Below, one piece after another: positions 8,834-16,829 of a stretch of DNA of 64,000 nucleotides (the stretch's first letter is position 1; each line of letters opens with the position of its first letter). The translations under genes and the position numbers were made by a program. Origin of the DNA: Tissierella sp. Yu-01 (GTDB taxonomy: Bacteria; Bacillota; Clostridia; Tissierellales; Tissierellaceae); NCBI RefSeq assembly GCF_029537395.1, contig NZ_CP120677.1:2504566-2568565 (forward strand), in the 5' to 3' direction. Below the pieces are notes generated by a model. That model saw nothing but the letters and a program-made list of their open reading frames with translations. It ran no database searches and was not told the origin of the DNA.

Positions 8834-8850
8834 TGCAAGTAAAATTTGCA
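8834..8850 (+). promoter_or_regulatory. Candidate upstream activator site
   Basis: Inverted repeat TGCAA-N7-TTGCA located about 140 bases upstream of the sigma-54 promoter at 8990. This is a normal distance for binding of an enhancer-binding protein such as the one encoded immediately upstream. Only the symmetry and the position support it. Confidence 0.4.
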
Positions 8851-8882
8851 CCAGTAAAAGTTTGAAGTTATCTTAAGTTTTG

Positions 8883-8922
8883 AATACCATATGCAAATAT
8901 ATTTTGCATATGGTATTTTTTT
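8883..8922 (+). terminator. Rho-independent terminator after the sigma-54 activator gene
   Basis: A long AT-rich hairpin with arms AATACCATATGCAAA and TTTGCATATGGTATT, followed by a run of T. It separates the activator gene from the sigma-54-controlled operon. Confidence 0.8.
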
Positions 8923-8989
8923 AGAAAGTAGTTTTTAGAATATTAGGCATATTATAAACGTTTGCAAGGATTAATATTTTTATTTATTA

Positions 8990-9006
8990 TTGGCATGGAA
9001 CTTGCT
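8990..9006 (+). promoter_or_regulatory. Sigma-54 (-24/-12) promoter of the BCCT/lyase operon
   Basis: The sequence TTGGCATGGAACTTGCT matches the RpoN consensus TGGCAC-N5-TTGCW at nearly every position, with GG at 8992-8993 and GC at 9004-9005 separated by exactly 10 bases. It lies 45 bases upstream of the BCCT start and downstream of a sigma-54 activator gene. Confidence 0.88.
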
Positions 9007-9050
9007 ATTAATATAGGCATACAAAATAAAATTACGTAAGGAGGAGAAAT

Positions 9051-10610
9051 ATGTCAAATTTTAAGGAGCAGGGTAATAATACTCAAAGTTTAAATAAGAC
9101 AATATTTATCCCATCATTTTTAATTGTTGGTGGGGCAACATTATATGGATTATTAAACAATGAAGGATTAACTAGGGTAGCAAGTGGATTTTTTACATTT
9201 TCTTTAAGAAACTTTGGGTGGCTGTATCAAATTGTATCAGTCGTAGCACTTATATTTGTTGCAGTACTAACTTTTTCTAAGTTTGGCAACATAAGATTTG
9301 GTGGGCCTGATGCAAAACCAGATTTTCCTTTTTGGACTTGGTTTGCTATGACTTTAACTGGTGGGGTATCTACTGGTTTGATAACGTATGCAGTAAATGA
9401 GCCTATCATATATTTTTCTAATATATACGGTGAAATGGCTAATACCGGAATAGAAGTTGAAAGCTCAATGGCTGCTATTTTTGGAATGGCGAGAAGTTAT
9501 TATAACTGGACATTCATTCCTTATGCAATGTATGCATTAACAGGTGTATTATCTGCTTATTTATATTTCAATAAAAACAAGCCTTTAACAATTTCAGCAT
9601 CTCTTATACCAATCTTTGGTGAAAAAATTACTAAGGGTATCTGGTCAGAAATTATAGAAATATTATCACTTTTAGCTATTGCACTTGGTTTAGCTTCCTC
9701 ACTAGGCGCAGGAATAGCATTGCTTGGAGCTGGTATAGAAGTAGCTTATGGAATTAGTCAAGGACCAATTATTTGGCTTGCATTTACTATTATAATTGCT
9801 GTTACTTTTATATTTTCAAGTGTTTTGGGATTGGAAAAAGGTATCAGTTGGTTTGCAAATTTGAATTCAAAGATATTTTATATATTATTAGGTGTAGTAT
9901 TTTTAATAGGACCATCAGTTTATATTTTAAGGATTTCTACAGCTGGATTAGGCTATTGGTTCCAAAATTTTTGGATATGGGGTTTAGATCCAATAGATAT
10001 AGGTGGCGAAGCTTTGGTAATGTGGTGGACATTATATGACTGGGCAATATGGATTGCTTATGCACCATTAATGGGGCTATTCTTAGCTACTATAGCTTAT
10101 GGAAGAACTATAAGACAGTTTATGGTTGTAAACTGGGTATTACCGTCAGTATTTAGTATTGTATGGTTTGCAGTATGGGGTGGTACTGCTCTAAATTGGC
10201 AAGCTAGTGGTAAGGTTGATTTGGCTAAGGTAATTTCAGAGAATGGGGCAGTAGCTGGGCTATGGGCTTTCCTTCAGAATGTACCTTTTTCAATGATTAT
10301 AATACCTGTATTGATGATTACATTGATTCTTTCATTCTCGACAAATGCTAATGGTATGACCCGTACAATATCAAGTATGTGTACTAAAAATATTAAACAT
10401 GATCAAGAACCAAAGATGTGGCTAAAGATATTATGGGGAACTACTATTTCAGCTATTGCCTTTATCATGGTTGCATTTGGTGGTGGAGTTCAAGGTGTTG
10501 ACGGAGTAAAATACCTAGCAGCCGCTGGTGGATTTGTTGTATTATTCTTATTTATCCTTCAAATAGCATCAGCAATTAAATTGTTCTTCTTTGATGAAAA
10601 GGCAGAATAA
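9051..10610 (+). CDS. BCCT-family betaine/carnitine/choline transporter
   Basis: A 519-residue, about twelve-helix secondary carrier of the betaine-choline-carnitine transporter family, which imports compounds bearing a quaternary trimethylammonium group using Na+ or H+ gradients or by exchange. Seen hallmarks are the TGGVSTGLITYAVNEP glycine-rich segment (about 103-118) and the long aromatic helix W-x-x-Y-D-W-A-I-W-I-A-Y-A-P (WWTLYDWAIWIAYAP, about 325-339) that forms the trimethylammonium-binding cage. It is the first gene behind the sigma-54 promoter, followed 36 bases later by an ammonia-lyase homologue. This suggests import of a trimethylated amino acid for cleavage instead of osmoprotection. 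Clear AAGGAGGAG ribosome site. Confidence 0.92.
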   Translation: MSNFKEQGNNTQSLNKTIFIPSFLIVGGATLYGLLNNEGLTRVASGFFTFSLRNFGWLYQIVSVVALIFVAVLTFSKFGNIRFGGPDAKPDFPFWTWFAMTLTGGVSTGLITYAVNEPIIYFSNIYGEMANTGIEVESSMAAIFGMARSYYNWTFIPYAMYALTGVLSAYLYFNKNKPLTISASLIPIFGEKITKGIWSEIIEILSLLAIALGLASSLGAGIALLGAGIEVAYGISQGPIIWLAFTIIIAVTFIFSSVLGLEKGISWFANLNSKIFYILLGVVFLIGPSVYILRISTAGLGYWFQNFWIWGLDPIDIGGEALVMWWTLYDWAIWIAYAPLMGLFLATIAYGRTIRQFMVVNWVLPSVFSIVWFAVWGGTALNWQASGKVDLAKVISENGAVAGLWAFLQNVPFSMIIIPVLMITLILSFSTNANGMTRTISSMCTKNIKHDQEPKMWLKILWGTTISAIAFIMVAFGGGVQGVDGVKYLAAAGGFVVLFLFILQIASAIKLFFFDEKAE

Positions 10611-10646
10611 TTGAGGACATTTGAATAAAGGGAGGAGAGGAGAATT

Positions 10647-12158
10647 ATGATAGGAGATTCTATGAAATTAGAAGATTTTATGAATATTGTAAGAAGAAAG
10701 CAGAAGATAGAGTTTTCAGGTGATTATATATCACGTGTTAAAAATGCACGAAATTTGGTTGAAAAGTGGGTTGAAGAAGGCAGAGTAATGTATGGAATCA
10801 CTACTGGTTTTGGAGCAAATAGTACTAGAACTATTTCTAAAGAGGATGCAGTCAAATTACAAAGAAATATAATTATTAGCCATTCAACGTCAGTTGGTCA
10901 ACCTATGAGTGAAGAAGAGGTTCGTGCAACAATGCTTATGATTCTACAAAATGCTGGAAAAGGCTATAGTGGAATTAGATTAGAAACCTTGGATAGGTAT
11001 AGACAGTTTTTAAATTATAATCTTATACCATATGCTCCAAAGGAGGGATCCGTTGGATATCTATCACCAGAAGCACATATAGCTATGTCTATAATGGGTG
11101 AAGGAAAGATGATTGAGGATGGACGAGCAGTTGATTCTATGGAAGTTTTAGAAAAAAACAATCTTGATAAATTTGAGTTATCATATAAAGAAGGTTTGAT
11201 TTTAGTATCTGGAACCACAAGTGTTACAGGATTGGCTGCTATAGCTTTATATGATATGATAAATGCTGTAAAAACTGCTGATATAATTGGTGCTATGACC
11301 TTGGAGGTTTCTAGGGGCACACTTAGGGCCTTCGATGAAAGATTGATGAGCGTTAGAGCTCATAAGAATCAATATGAAACAGCAAAAAGTATTAGAAGTA
11401 TACTTGAGGATTCAGAAATTGCAAAATCTAATTATAATTATCGACTGCAGGATGCGCTTTCTATTAGGTGTATGCCACAGTTACATGGTACTGTTAAAAA
11501 GACCTTGTACGATGCTTTAGAAACACTGGAAGTAGAGATGAATAGCTGTACTGATAATCCTATAATTTGGGGGGATGGAAATGATGGTGAAGCCATTTCA
11601 GGTGGAAATCCTGATTCATCTTATATAGGTTTGGAAATGGACTCAGCATCCATGGCTGCAACTATGGTTGCTAAAATGTCAGAAAGAAGGAATAATAGAT
11701 TGGTAGATGGTAATTTATCAGAAAACCCATGGTTTTTGGTAAATAATCCAGGACTAAATTCAGGTCTTATGATACCACAATATACACAAGCTGGATTATT
11801 AAATGATATGAAGATATTATCAACACCTTCCGTAATTGATAGCATACCAACCTGTGGTAATCAAGAGGATTATGTGGCGATGGGTTATAATTCATCTAAG
11901 AAAGCAGTAGCAATTGCTGAAAAATTGGAATACATTTTAGCTATTGAATTATTATCAGCATACCAATCTTATCAATATATAGATGAGAATTTAAAGAGAA
12001 GTACAGTTACAGAAGCCATATATAATGAGATATCTAAAACAGTTCCAATTATGGAAGATGATATGTATCTATATCCTCACATTGAAAAATTAAAATCATT
12101 AATTCATGATGGAAAGTTATTAGAGATAACTGAAAATATTATAGGGGAGATTAGATGA
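10647..12158 (+). CDS. HAL/PAL-superfamily lyase lacking the MIO triad; candidate trimethylammonia-lyase (ergothionase-like)
   Basis: A 503-residue homologue of histidine/phenylalanine ammonia-lyases. Preserved family segments are YGITTGFGAN near the N-terminus, the LQRNIIISH-type segment, NSGLMIPQYTQAGLL and SIPTCGNQEDYVAMG. In place of the usual GSVGASGDLAPLAH it has GSVGYLSPEAH (from residue 134), so the Ala-Ser-Gly that cyclises into the MIO electrophile is missing. The catalytic tyrosine of QDxYSLRC is also replaced by Leu271 (QDALSIRC). Normal ammonia elimination is therefore unlikely. Ergothionases are known members of this superfamily that expel trimethylamine. The adjacent betaine transporter fits such a role, but the exact substrate is an inference. 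The stop overlaps the next start (ATGA). Confidence 0.8.
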   Translation: MIGDSMKLEDFMNIVRRKQKIEFSGDYISRVKNARNLVEKWVEEGRVMYGITTGFGANSTRTISKEDAVKLQRNIIISHSTSVGQPMSEEEVRATMLMILQNAGKGYSGIRLETLDRYRQFLNYNLIPYAPKEGSVGYLSPEAHIAMSIMGEGKMIEDGRAVDSMEVLEKNNLDKFELSYKEGLILVSGTTSVTGLAAIALYDMINAVKTADIIGAMTLEVSRGTLRAFDERLMSVRAHKNQYETAKSIRSILEDSEIAKSNYNYRLQDALSIRCMPQLHGTVKKTLYDALETLEVEMNSCTDNPIIWGDGNDGEAISGGNPDSSYIGLEMDSASMAATMVAKMSERRNNRLVDGNLSENPWFLVNNPGLNSGLMIPQYTQAGLLNDMKILSTPSVIDSIPTCGNQEDYVAMGYNSSKKAVAIAEKLEYILAIELLSAYQSYQYIDENLKRSTVTEAIYNEISKTVPIMEDDMYLYPHIEKLKSLIHDGKLLEITENIIGEIR

Positions 12159-12406
12159 AACAAAAACAATATGAAAATGTAGATATAAAAAAGATATTTT
12201 TGACTCCACCTAAGGTATTACACGAGAGAATAATATTATTAGTAACATTATGTATTACGTTTATAATATTTTTTAGACCAATACAGTTTAGTGAAATAAG
12301 ACCCTTTGAGGCTTTACTAATTTCAGGATTAGCAGCTGTGTCTACAAGCTGGGGTTGGGTAGTACTATTAAGATCGTTGTTCAAAAAAGGCGAATATAAA
12401 AAATAG
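12155..12406 (+). CDS. Small membrane protein of the BCCT/lyase operon
   Basis: An 83-residue protein not recognised as a named family. It has two hydrophobic stretches, about residues 27-41 and 55-71, separated by a short polar loop with a positively charged C-terminus. The ATG overlaps the lyase stop codon by four bases (ATGA), so it is translated in the same operon. It could be a membrane partner of the transporter or a small stress protein, with nothing in the sequence to decide. The gene is followed by a bidirectional terminator. Confidence 0.7.
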   Translation: MKQKQYENVDIKKIFLTPPKVLHERIILLVTLCITFIIFFRPIQFSEIRPFEALLISGLAAVSTSWGWVVLLRSLFKKGEYKK

Positions 12407-12410
12407 TGGC

Positions 12411-12440
12411 AAAAAGGGACAGATTATCTGTCCCTTTTTT
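12411..12440. terminator. Bidirectional terminator between convergent operons
   Basis: Hairpin GGGACAGA / TCTGTCCC with loop TTA, flanked by AAAAA on the left and TTTTTT on the right, so it can stop transcription from both directions: the lyase operon (plus) and the ABC exporter operon (minus). Confidence 0.85.
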
Positions 12441-12456
12441 GATTTGAATTGACCAG

Positions 12457-13587
12457 TTAGTCAATTTTCTTTTTAAATTTAATAGTTGCTGCGGTAAGTA
12501 CTGTAAATCCAAATATTATCAATATTATAAATTCATACCTTAAGGATGTAAGGGTATTTCCCTTTAGAATTATTCCCCTTAGTACCTTTATAAAGTAGGT
12601 TAGAGGGAAGATGTTACTTATTACTTGAATTATCTTAGGCATGGCTTCTCTTGGAAACATATATCCCGATAGCAATATGTTTGGCATTATCATAAACATT
12701 GATAGCTGCATTGCTTGAAGCTGGCTTTTAGATACGGTGGATATTAGAAGTCCTACTCCTAATGCACTAAATAAAAATACTACTGAGAAGAGCAACAATA
12801 GGGTTATGCTTCCTGCTACTGGTACTTTAAACCAGAATACACTAAGGGCTAGTGCCAGAATTATATCGATGAATCCTATGATTACATAGGGGACAATTTT
12901 TCCAATCATTAACTCCATTTTGGAGATGGGGGTCACGATTAACTGCTCTAATGTGCCCTTTTCTCTTTCTCTAACTATAGAGAAAGAAGTAAGCATCAGT
13001 GTTACAGTCTGAAGGATTACACCTATAAGACCAGGGACATTGAAATTTATACTACTCATATCTGGGTTGTACCAGACTCTACTTCTTAAATCCAATGGTT
13101 GAGAAATCATATTTATAGAAGACGCCTTGGCTCCTGTAATCTGAACAGCCATTGATTGAGCAACAGCACCAGCACTTTGCAATATAGTCTGTGCAGTTGT
13201 TGGATCTGATCCATCTACGAGCAATTGAATCTGTGCTGTTTTTCCGCTTTTTATGTCCTTTGAATATTCTGGTGGGATTATTATCCCTGCCTTTGCATAT
13301 CCGTCATCTATATATTCCTGAACATCATCCATACTATAGGCAAGGTAGTCAATATCAAAGTATTGTGAGTTTGTAAAGCTATCTAGAAGCGCTCTACTCT
13401 CAGTTCCTATATCGTTGTTAAATACTACTGTAGGTATATGATCTACACTGGTGGAAGCAGCATAGCCAAATAACAATAGCTCCATTATAGGCATCAATAA
13501 TATTATAGCAATTGTCCTTTTATCCCTTTTTATCTGATAAAATTCCTTTCTAATAACTGCTATTATTCTCTTTATGTTAATTTTCAA
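12457..13587 (-). CDS. ABC-2 type exporter permease (YbhS/YbhR-like)
   Basis: A 376-residue permease of the ABC-2 family: one N-terminal helix (about 22-42), a large extracytoplasmic domain (about 45-170), then five C-terminal helices, with the family segment REREKGTLEQLIVTPISKMELMIGK at about 205-230. These proteins export drugs, polymers or toxic compounds with a separate ATPase. The start overlaps the stop of the upstream ATPase gene by four bases. YbhFSR-type systems usually carry two permeases. Only one is visible here, followed directly by the terminator, so it may work as a homodimer. Confidence 0.85.
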   Translation of the reverse strand: MKINIKRIIAVIRKEFYQIKRDKRTIAIILLMPIMELLLFGYAASTSVDHIPTVVFNNDIGTESRALLDSFTNSQYFDIDYLAYSMDDVQEYIDDGYAKAGIIIPPEYSKDIKSGKTAQIQLLVDGSDPTTAQTILQSAGAVAQSMAVQITGAKASSINMISQPLDLRSRVWYNPDMSSINFNVPGLIGVILQTVTLMLTSFSIVREREKGTLEQLIVTPISKMELMIGKIVPYVIIGFIDIILALALSVFWFKVPVAGSITLLLLFSVVFLFSALGVGLLISTVSKSQLQAMQLSMFMIMPNILLSGYMFPREAMPKIIQVISNIFPLTYFIKVLRGIILKGNTLTSLRYEFIILIIFGFTVLTAATIKFKKKID

Positions 13588-14525
13588 TTTGTCACCTGCT
13601 TTCTATTGGCATCATTTACAAGAAATACGAATACATCTTCAAGTGATGGTCTAACCTTCTTCATATTGATTAGTTTAATCTCATTTTTTACTAAATGCTC
13701 TTGAAGTTCATCAAGGGGCAGACTTGGGTCTATGAGTGCATGAACTCCTGTACCATAAACTGATGCCTCTTTTACCTTTTCTTTTGTCTTTAATGTTTCT
13801 ATGGTTCTTAGGGTATCATCTACTTTTATTTCAATAATGTCCCCATTTATAGTTGAGTCCTTCATATTATTAGGTGTGGCAAGGGTAAGTAGATTTCCAT
13901 AATAGATAAAACCAATGGTATTACAATGTTCAGCTTCATCCATGTAGTGGGTAGTGACCAATATAGTGACCCCCTGCTCGGACAGATTGTATATTAAGTC
14001 CCAAAAATCTCTTCTAGCTATGGGGTCTACTCCCCCTGTAGGTTCATCTAGAAATAATATTTCAGGATCATGGATAATGGCACATCCTAGGGCAAGTCTT
14101 TGCTTCCAGCCTCCAGATAGATTGGCAGTTATCATATTTTCTCTACCTTCTAAATCTGCCATCTTAAGGATTTCTTTTTTCTTTTGTTTTAATTTACTTC
14201 CTGTAATTCCATAGATACCTCCATAAAAGTCAAGGTTCTCCTCTACGGTTAGGTCCTCATATAGGCTAAACTTCTGAGACATATAGCCGATTCGTTGTTT
14301 TATCATATCATTTTCCTTACTAATATCGTATCCTAAAACTTTTCCGACACCTGATGTTGGAGTTATAAGGCCCATTAACATTCTAATAACTGTTGTTTTT
14401 CCAGAGCCATTTGGTCCTAGAAAACCAAAAACCTCTCCCTTTTTAACATTGAAGCTAACATCATTAACTGCAGTAAATTTTCCGAATTTCTTTGTAAGAT
14501 GTTTAATTTGAATTGCATTTTCCAT
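13584..14525 (-). CDS. ABC exporter ATP-binding protein (second of a pair)
   Basis: A 313-residue nucleotide-binding subunit with Walker A GPNGSGKT (about 38-45), signature LSGGWKQRLALG (a variant LSGGxxQ, about 138) and Walker B ILFLDEPTGGVDP followed by the H-loop THYMDEAEHC. The C-terminal 80 residues are an accessory domain as in DrrA/CcmA-like exporter ATPases. It lies between another ATPase gene and the permease gene. The tandem of two ATPases corresponds to the two fused halves of the YbhF-type protein. Confidence 0.88.
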   Translation of the reverse strand: MENAIQIKHLTKKFGKFTAVNDVSFNVKKGEVFGFLGPNGSGKTTVIRMLMGLITPTSGVGKVLGYDISKENDMIKQRIGYMSQKFSLYEDLTVEENLDFYGGIYGITGSKLKQKKKEILKMADLEGRENMITANLSGGWKQRLALGCAIIHDPEILFLDEPTGGVDPIARRDFWDLIYNLSEQGVTILVTTHYMDEAEHCNTIGFIYYGNLLTLATPNNMKDSTINGDIIEIKVDDTLRTIETLKTKEKVKEASVYGTGVHALIDPSLPLDELQEHLVKNEIKLINMKKVRPSLEDVFVFLVNDANRKQVTN

Positions 14526-14536
14526 ATAATCACAAC

Positions 14537-15463
14537 CTATCTCTGCTCATTTTTCACTATATTTACAAATACATCTTCAAAGGAAGGGGGTATTTCATTG
14601 ATTTGGCTTATTTCAATTTTGTTTTCTTTAAAATCCTTTAGTATTTTCCCTTTTACAGTCTTATAATCATCAACAACTATATGAAGTTCCTCTCCCATAA
14701 GATATGCATCTTCAACATAGTCAAGGGTACTTGAAAAGTCTCTGGCTTTGTAATTATCCTCAGAAAGAATAGATATAATGTGCCTTTCGAAATCTCTTAT
14801 AATTTTATCTGGTTTATCCTTCCTGATTATTCGCCCTTTATTTATCAATCCAATTTCATCGCATCTTTCAGCTTCATCCATATAGGGAGTGCTTACAAAG
14901 ATAGTTACTCCTTCCTCCTTCAGTTCGAATAATATCTTCCACAACTCTCTTCTGGCTACAGGGTCAACCCCTATGGTAGGCTCATCTAAAAACAAGTACT
15001 TTGGAGTATGAATCAAGTTACAGGCAAGGGATAGCTTTTGCTTCATGCCGCCTGAAAGCTGGTCTGCCAGTTTATATGAATGCTTTGTTAGATTGCTAAA
15101 TTCCAAAAGATACTTTATCTTTTCCTTTCTTTCCTTCTTAGGAACTTGATAAATTTCTGCATAGAAGTTTAAATTTTCCATTATGGTTAAGTCACCATAT
15201 AGACTGAACTTTTGTGGCATATAACCGATATCAAATTTTATTTTTTCACTATCTTTTACTATGTCATTTCCTCCAATCTTTGCAGTACCTCCATCAGGTG
15301 ATATGAGGGAACATAACATTCTCATGGTAGTGGTTTTTCCAGCACCGTCAGGGCCTATGAGCCCAAATATTGTACCAGATTCAACCTGTACATCAAGATT
15401 ATCCACTGCAATAATATCACCAAAAGTTTTTGTAAGAGAAAAAGCTTCTATTTCATATCCCAT
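14537..15463 (-). CDS. ABC exporter ATP-binding protein (first of a pair)
   Basis: A 308-residue ATPase closely similar in layout to the next gene: Walker A GPDGAGKT (about 37-44), signature LSGGMKQKL (about 138), Walker B YLFLDEPTIGVDP and the segment STPYMDEAERC, in which the usual H-loop histidine position reads P (STPYMDE where its partner has TTHYMDE). This may mean that one of the two ATP sites is weakened, as in asymmetric exporters. The gene is 20 bases downstream of the HlyD gene. Confidence 0.86.
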   Translation of the reverse strand: MGYEIEAFSLTKTFGDIIAVDNLDVQVESGTIFGLIGPDGAGKTTTMRMLCSLISPDGGTAKIGGNDIVKDSEKIKFDIGYMPQKFSLYGDLTIMENLNFYAEIYQVPKKERKEKIKYLLEFSNLTKHSYKLADQLSGGMKQKLSLACNLIHTPKYLFLDEPTIGVDPVARRELWKILFELKEEGVTIFVSTPYMDEAERCDEIGLINKGRIIRKDKPDKIIRDFERHIISILSEDNYKARDFSSTLDYVEDAYLMGEELHIVVDDYKTVKGKILKDFKENKIEISQINEIPPSFEDVFVNIVKNEQR

Positions 15464-15482
15464 ATATAATTCTCCTAACTTC

Positions 15483-16709
15483 TTAATCTATTTTAATACT
15501 TACATCTACTGGCATTCCTGACTTTATAATTCCTTTGGAATCATCAACCTGAATTTTTACCTCGAATACAGTATTTACTCTTTCTTCTTTGGTCTGTATA
15601 TTCTTTGGTGTAAACTCAGCGTTGGTATTTATCTTTATTACCTTTCCTGTAAATGTTTCTTCAGTTTCAGAATCTATATGGACTTTAACTTCCTGACCAA
15701 TCTTTATATGGCCAATATTTGCTTCTGAAACATATACCTTTATTTTCATATCCCTTGTGTCAAAAATCTCTGCCACTGGCTTACCTAAAGATGTGAACTC
15801 ACCTTTATTAATAGCCAGAAGATTTATAATTCCATTGATAGGGGATGTAATCTCTGTTTTTGAAAGCTCTTCCTCTAGCTGTTTAGCTATGGTTTTAGCC
15901 TGATCATATTTTAATTGTGATATTTCAAGTTGACTTTGTAACTGATTTAGCTGCATACTTCCATTGGAAATACTTAGTTCATGAGAAGCTTTTGCCTGCA
16001 GCATTTTGTTTTCTACAGCCTTTTTTGTTGCATCGCTTGGTCCGGATTTAACTTGATCAAGCTTTGCACTTGCCATATTAAATTGAGTTAGTGCTATATT
16101 GTAGTTTTTTTCTATTTCATCATATTCCCTTTGAGCTATGACTTCGTGTTCTAATAAGGTTTTGCTATCTTTCAACTTATCTTCTATATATTTGAGATTA
16201 ATCTCAGCTTGTTTATATGCTTCTTCAGCTTGCCTGATTTCTTCTGAACTGGCCCCTTCTAATACTTTTTCGTATTCTCCCAGTGAGGAATTATATGCAC
16301 TTTTAGCTTGTTCAGTGGAATCAGCATAAACGGCTTTATATGATTCTAGGCTTTCCTGTGATACGGCTACGTTTTTTTCTGCAATTTTTAGATTATCCAT
16401 TGCTTGTTCATATTGATTCTTAATAGTTGAGTTGTTGATTTCTGCTATAATTTGCCCTTCTTTTACGGTGTCCCCTTCCTTTACCTTTACTTCAGCTATG
16501 ATTCCGTTTACTTCACTACTTAAGTCTATTGAGTTGTTTTCAACCATTCCAGAAGCTTCTATGAAAGTTCCTTCTTTGGTTGTAACCATAGTTGTATCTC
16601 CTCTTTGAAATCCGTTAAAAATGAAAATGGAGATTAAAACAAATACAATTAGTATTGGTATTGTGACAATTTTTCCCTTAGATTTAATATAATCTTTAAT
16701 TTTACTCAT
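15483..16709 (-). CDS. HlyD-type membrane fusion/adaptor protein of the ABC exporter
   Basis: A 408-residue protein with an N-terminal membrane helix (about 15-33), a lipoyl-like half motif (VKVKEGDTVKEGQIIAEI, about 70-87), a long coiled-coil hairpin (about 95-280), a second lipoyl half and a beta-barrel domain. It links the ABC exporter to the exterior. It is the first gene of a four-gene minus-strand operon (adaptor, ATPase, ATPase, permease). Its promoter region is shared with the divergent CRP-family gene, and a palindromic operator is centred near -42 of a candidate -10, the position of class II activation. Confidence 0.87.
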   Translation of the reverse strand: MSKIKDYIKSKGKIVTIPILIVFVLISIFIFNGFQRGDTTMVTTKEGTFIEASGMVENNSIDLSSEVNGIIAEVKVKEGDTVKEGQIIAEINNSTIKNQYEQAMDNLKIAEKNVAVSQESLESYKAVYADSTEQAKSAYNSSLGEYEKVLEGASSEEIRQAEEAYKQAEINLKYIEDKLKDSKTLLEHEVIAQREYDEIEKNYNIALTQFNMASAKLDQVKSGPSDATKKAVENKMLQAKASHELSISNGSMQLNQLQSQLEISQLKYDQAKTIAKQLEEELSKTEITSPINGIINLLAINKGEFTSLGKPVAEIFDTRDMKIKVYVSEANIGHIKIGQEVKVHIDSETEETFTGKVIKINTNAEFTPKNIQTKEERVNTVFEVKIQVDDSKGIIKSGMPVDVSIKID

Positions 16710-16740
16710 AATCTACCTCCAAGTAATTTTTACAAATACA

Positions 16741-16806
16741 TTGATTTTCTCATCATGGAGGTATTATAATATTTATTAAAATAGATAAGCTGTAACATAT
16801 GTTACA
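16741..16806. promoter_or_regulatory. Divergent promoter region with CRP/FNR-type palindromic operator
   Basis: The perfect palindrome TGTAACATATGTTACA occupies 16791-16806. On the plus strand TTGATT (16741-16746), 18 bases and TATAAT (16765-16770) would drive the CRP-family gene, which puts the operator just downstream of the start point, a repressing position. On the minus strand TATAAT (16763-16768) would drive the exporter operon with the operator centred near -42, an activating position. Promoter assignments are by inspection. Confidence 0.65.
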
Positions 16807-16829
16807 ACTTTGAAATAAAGGTGAATATT

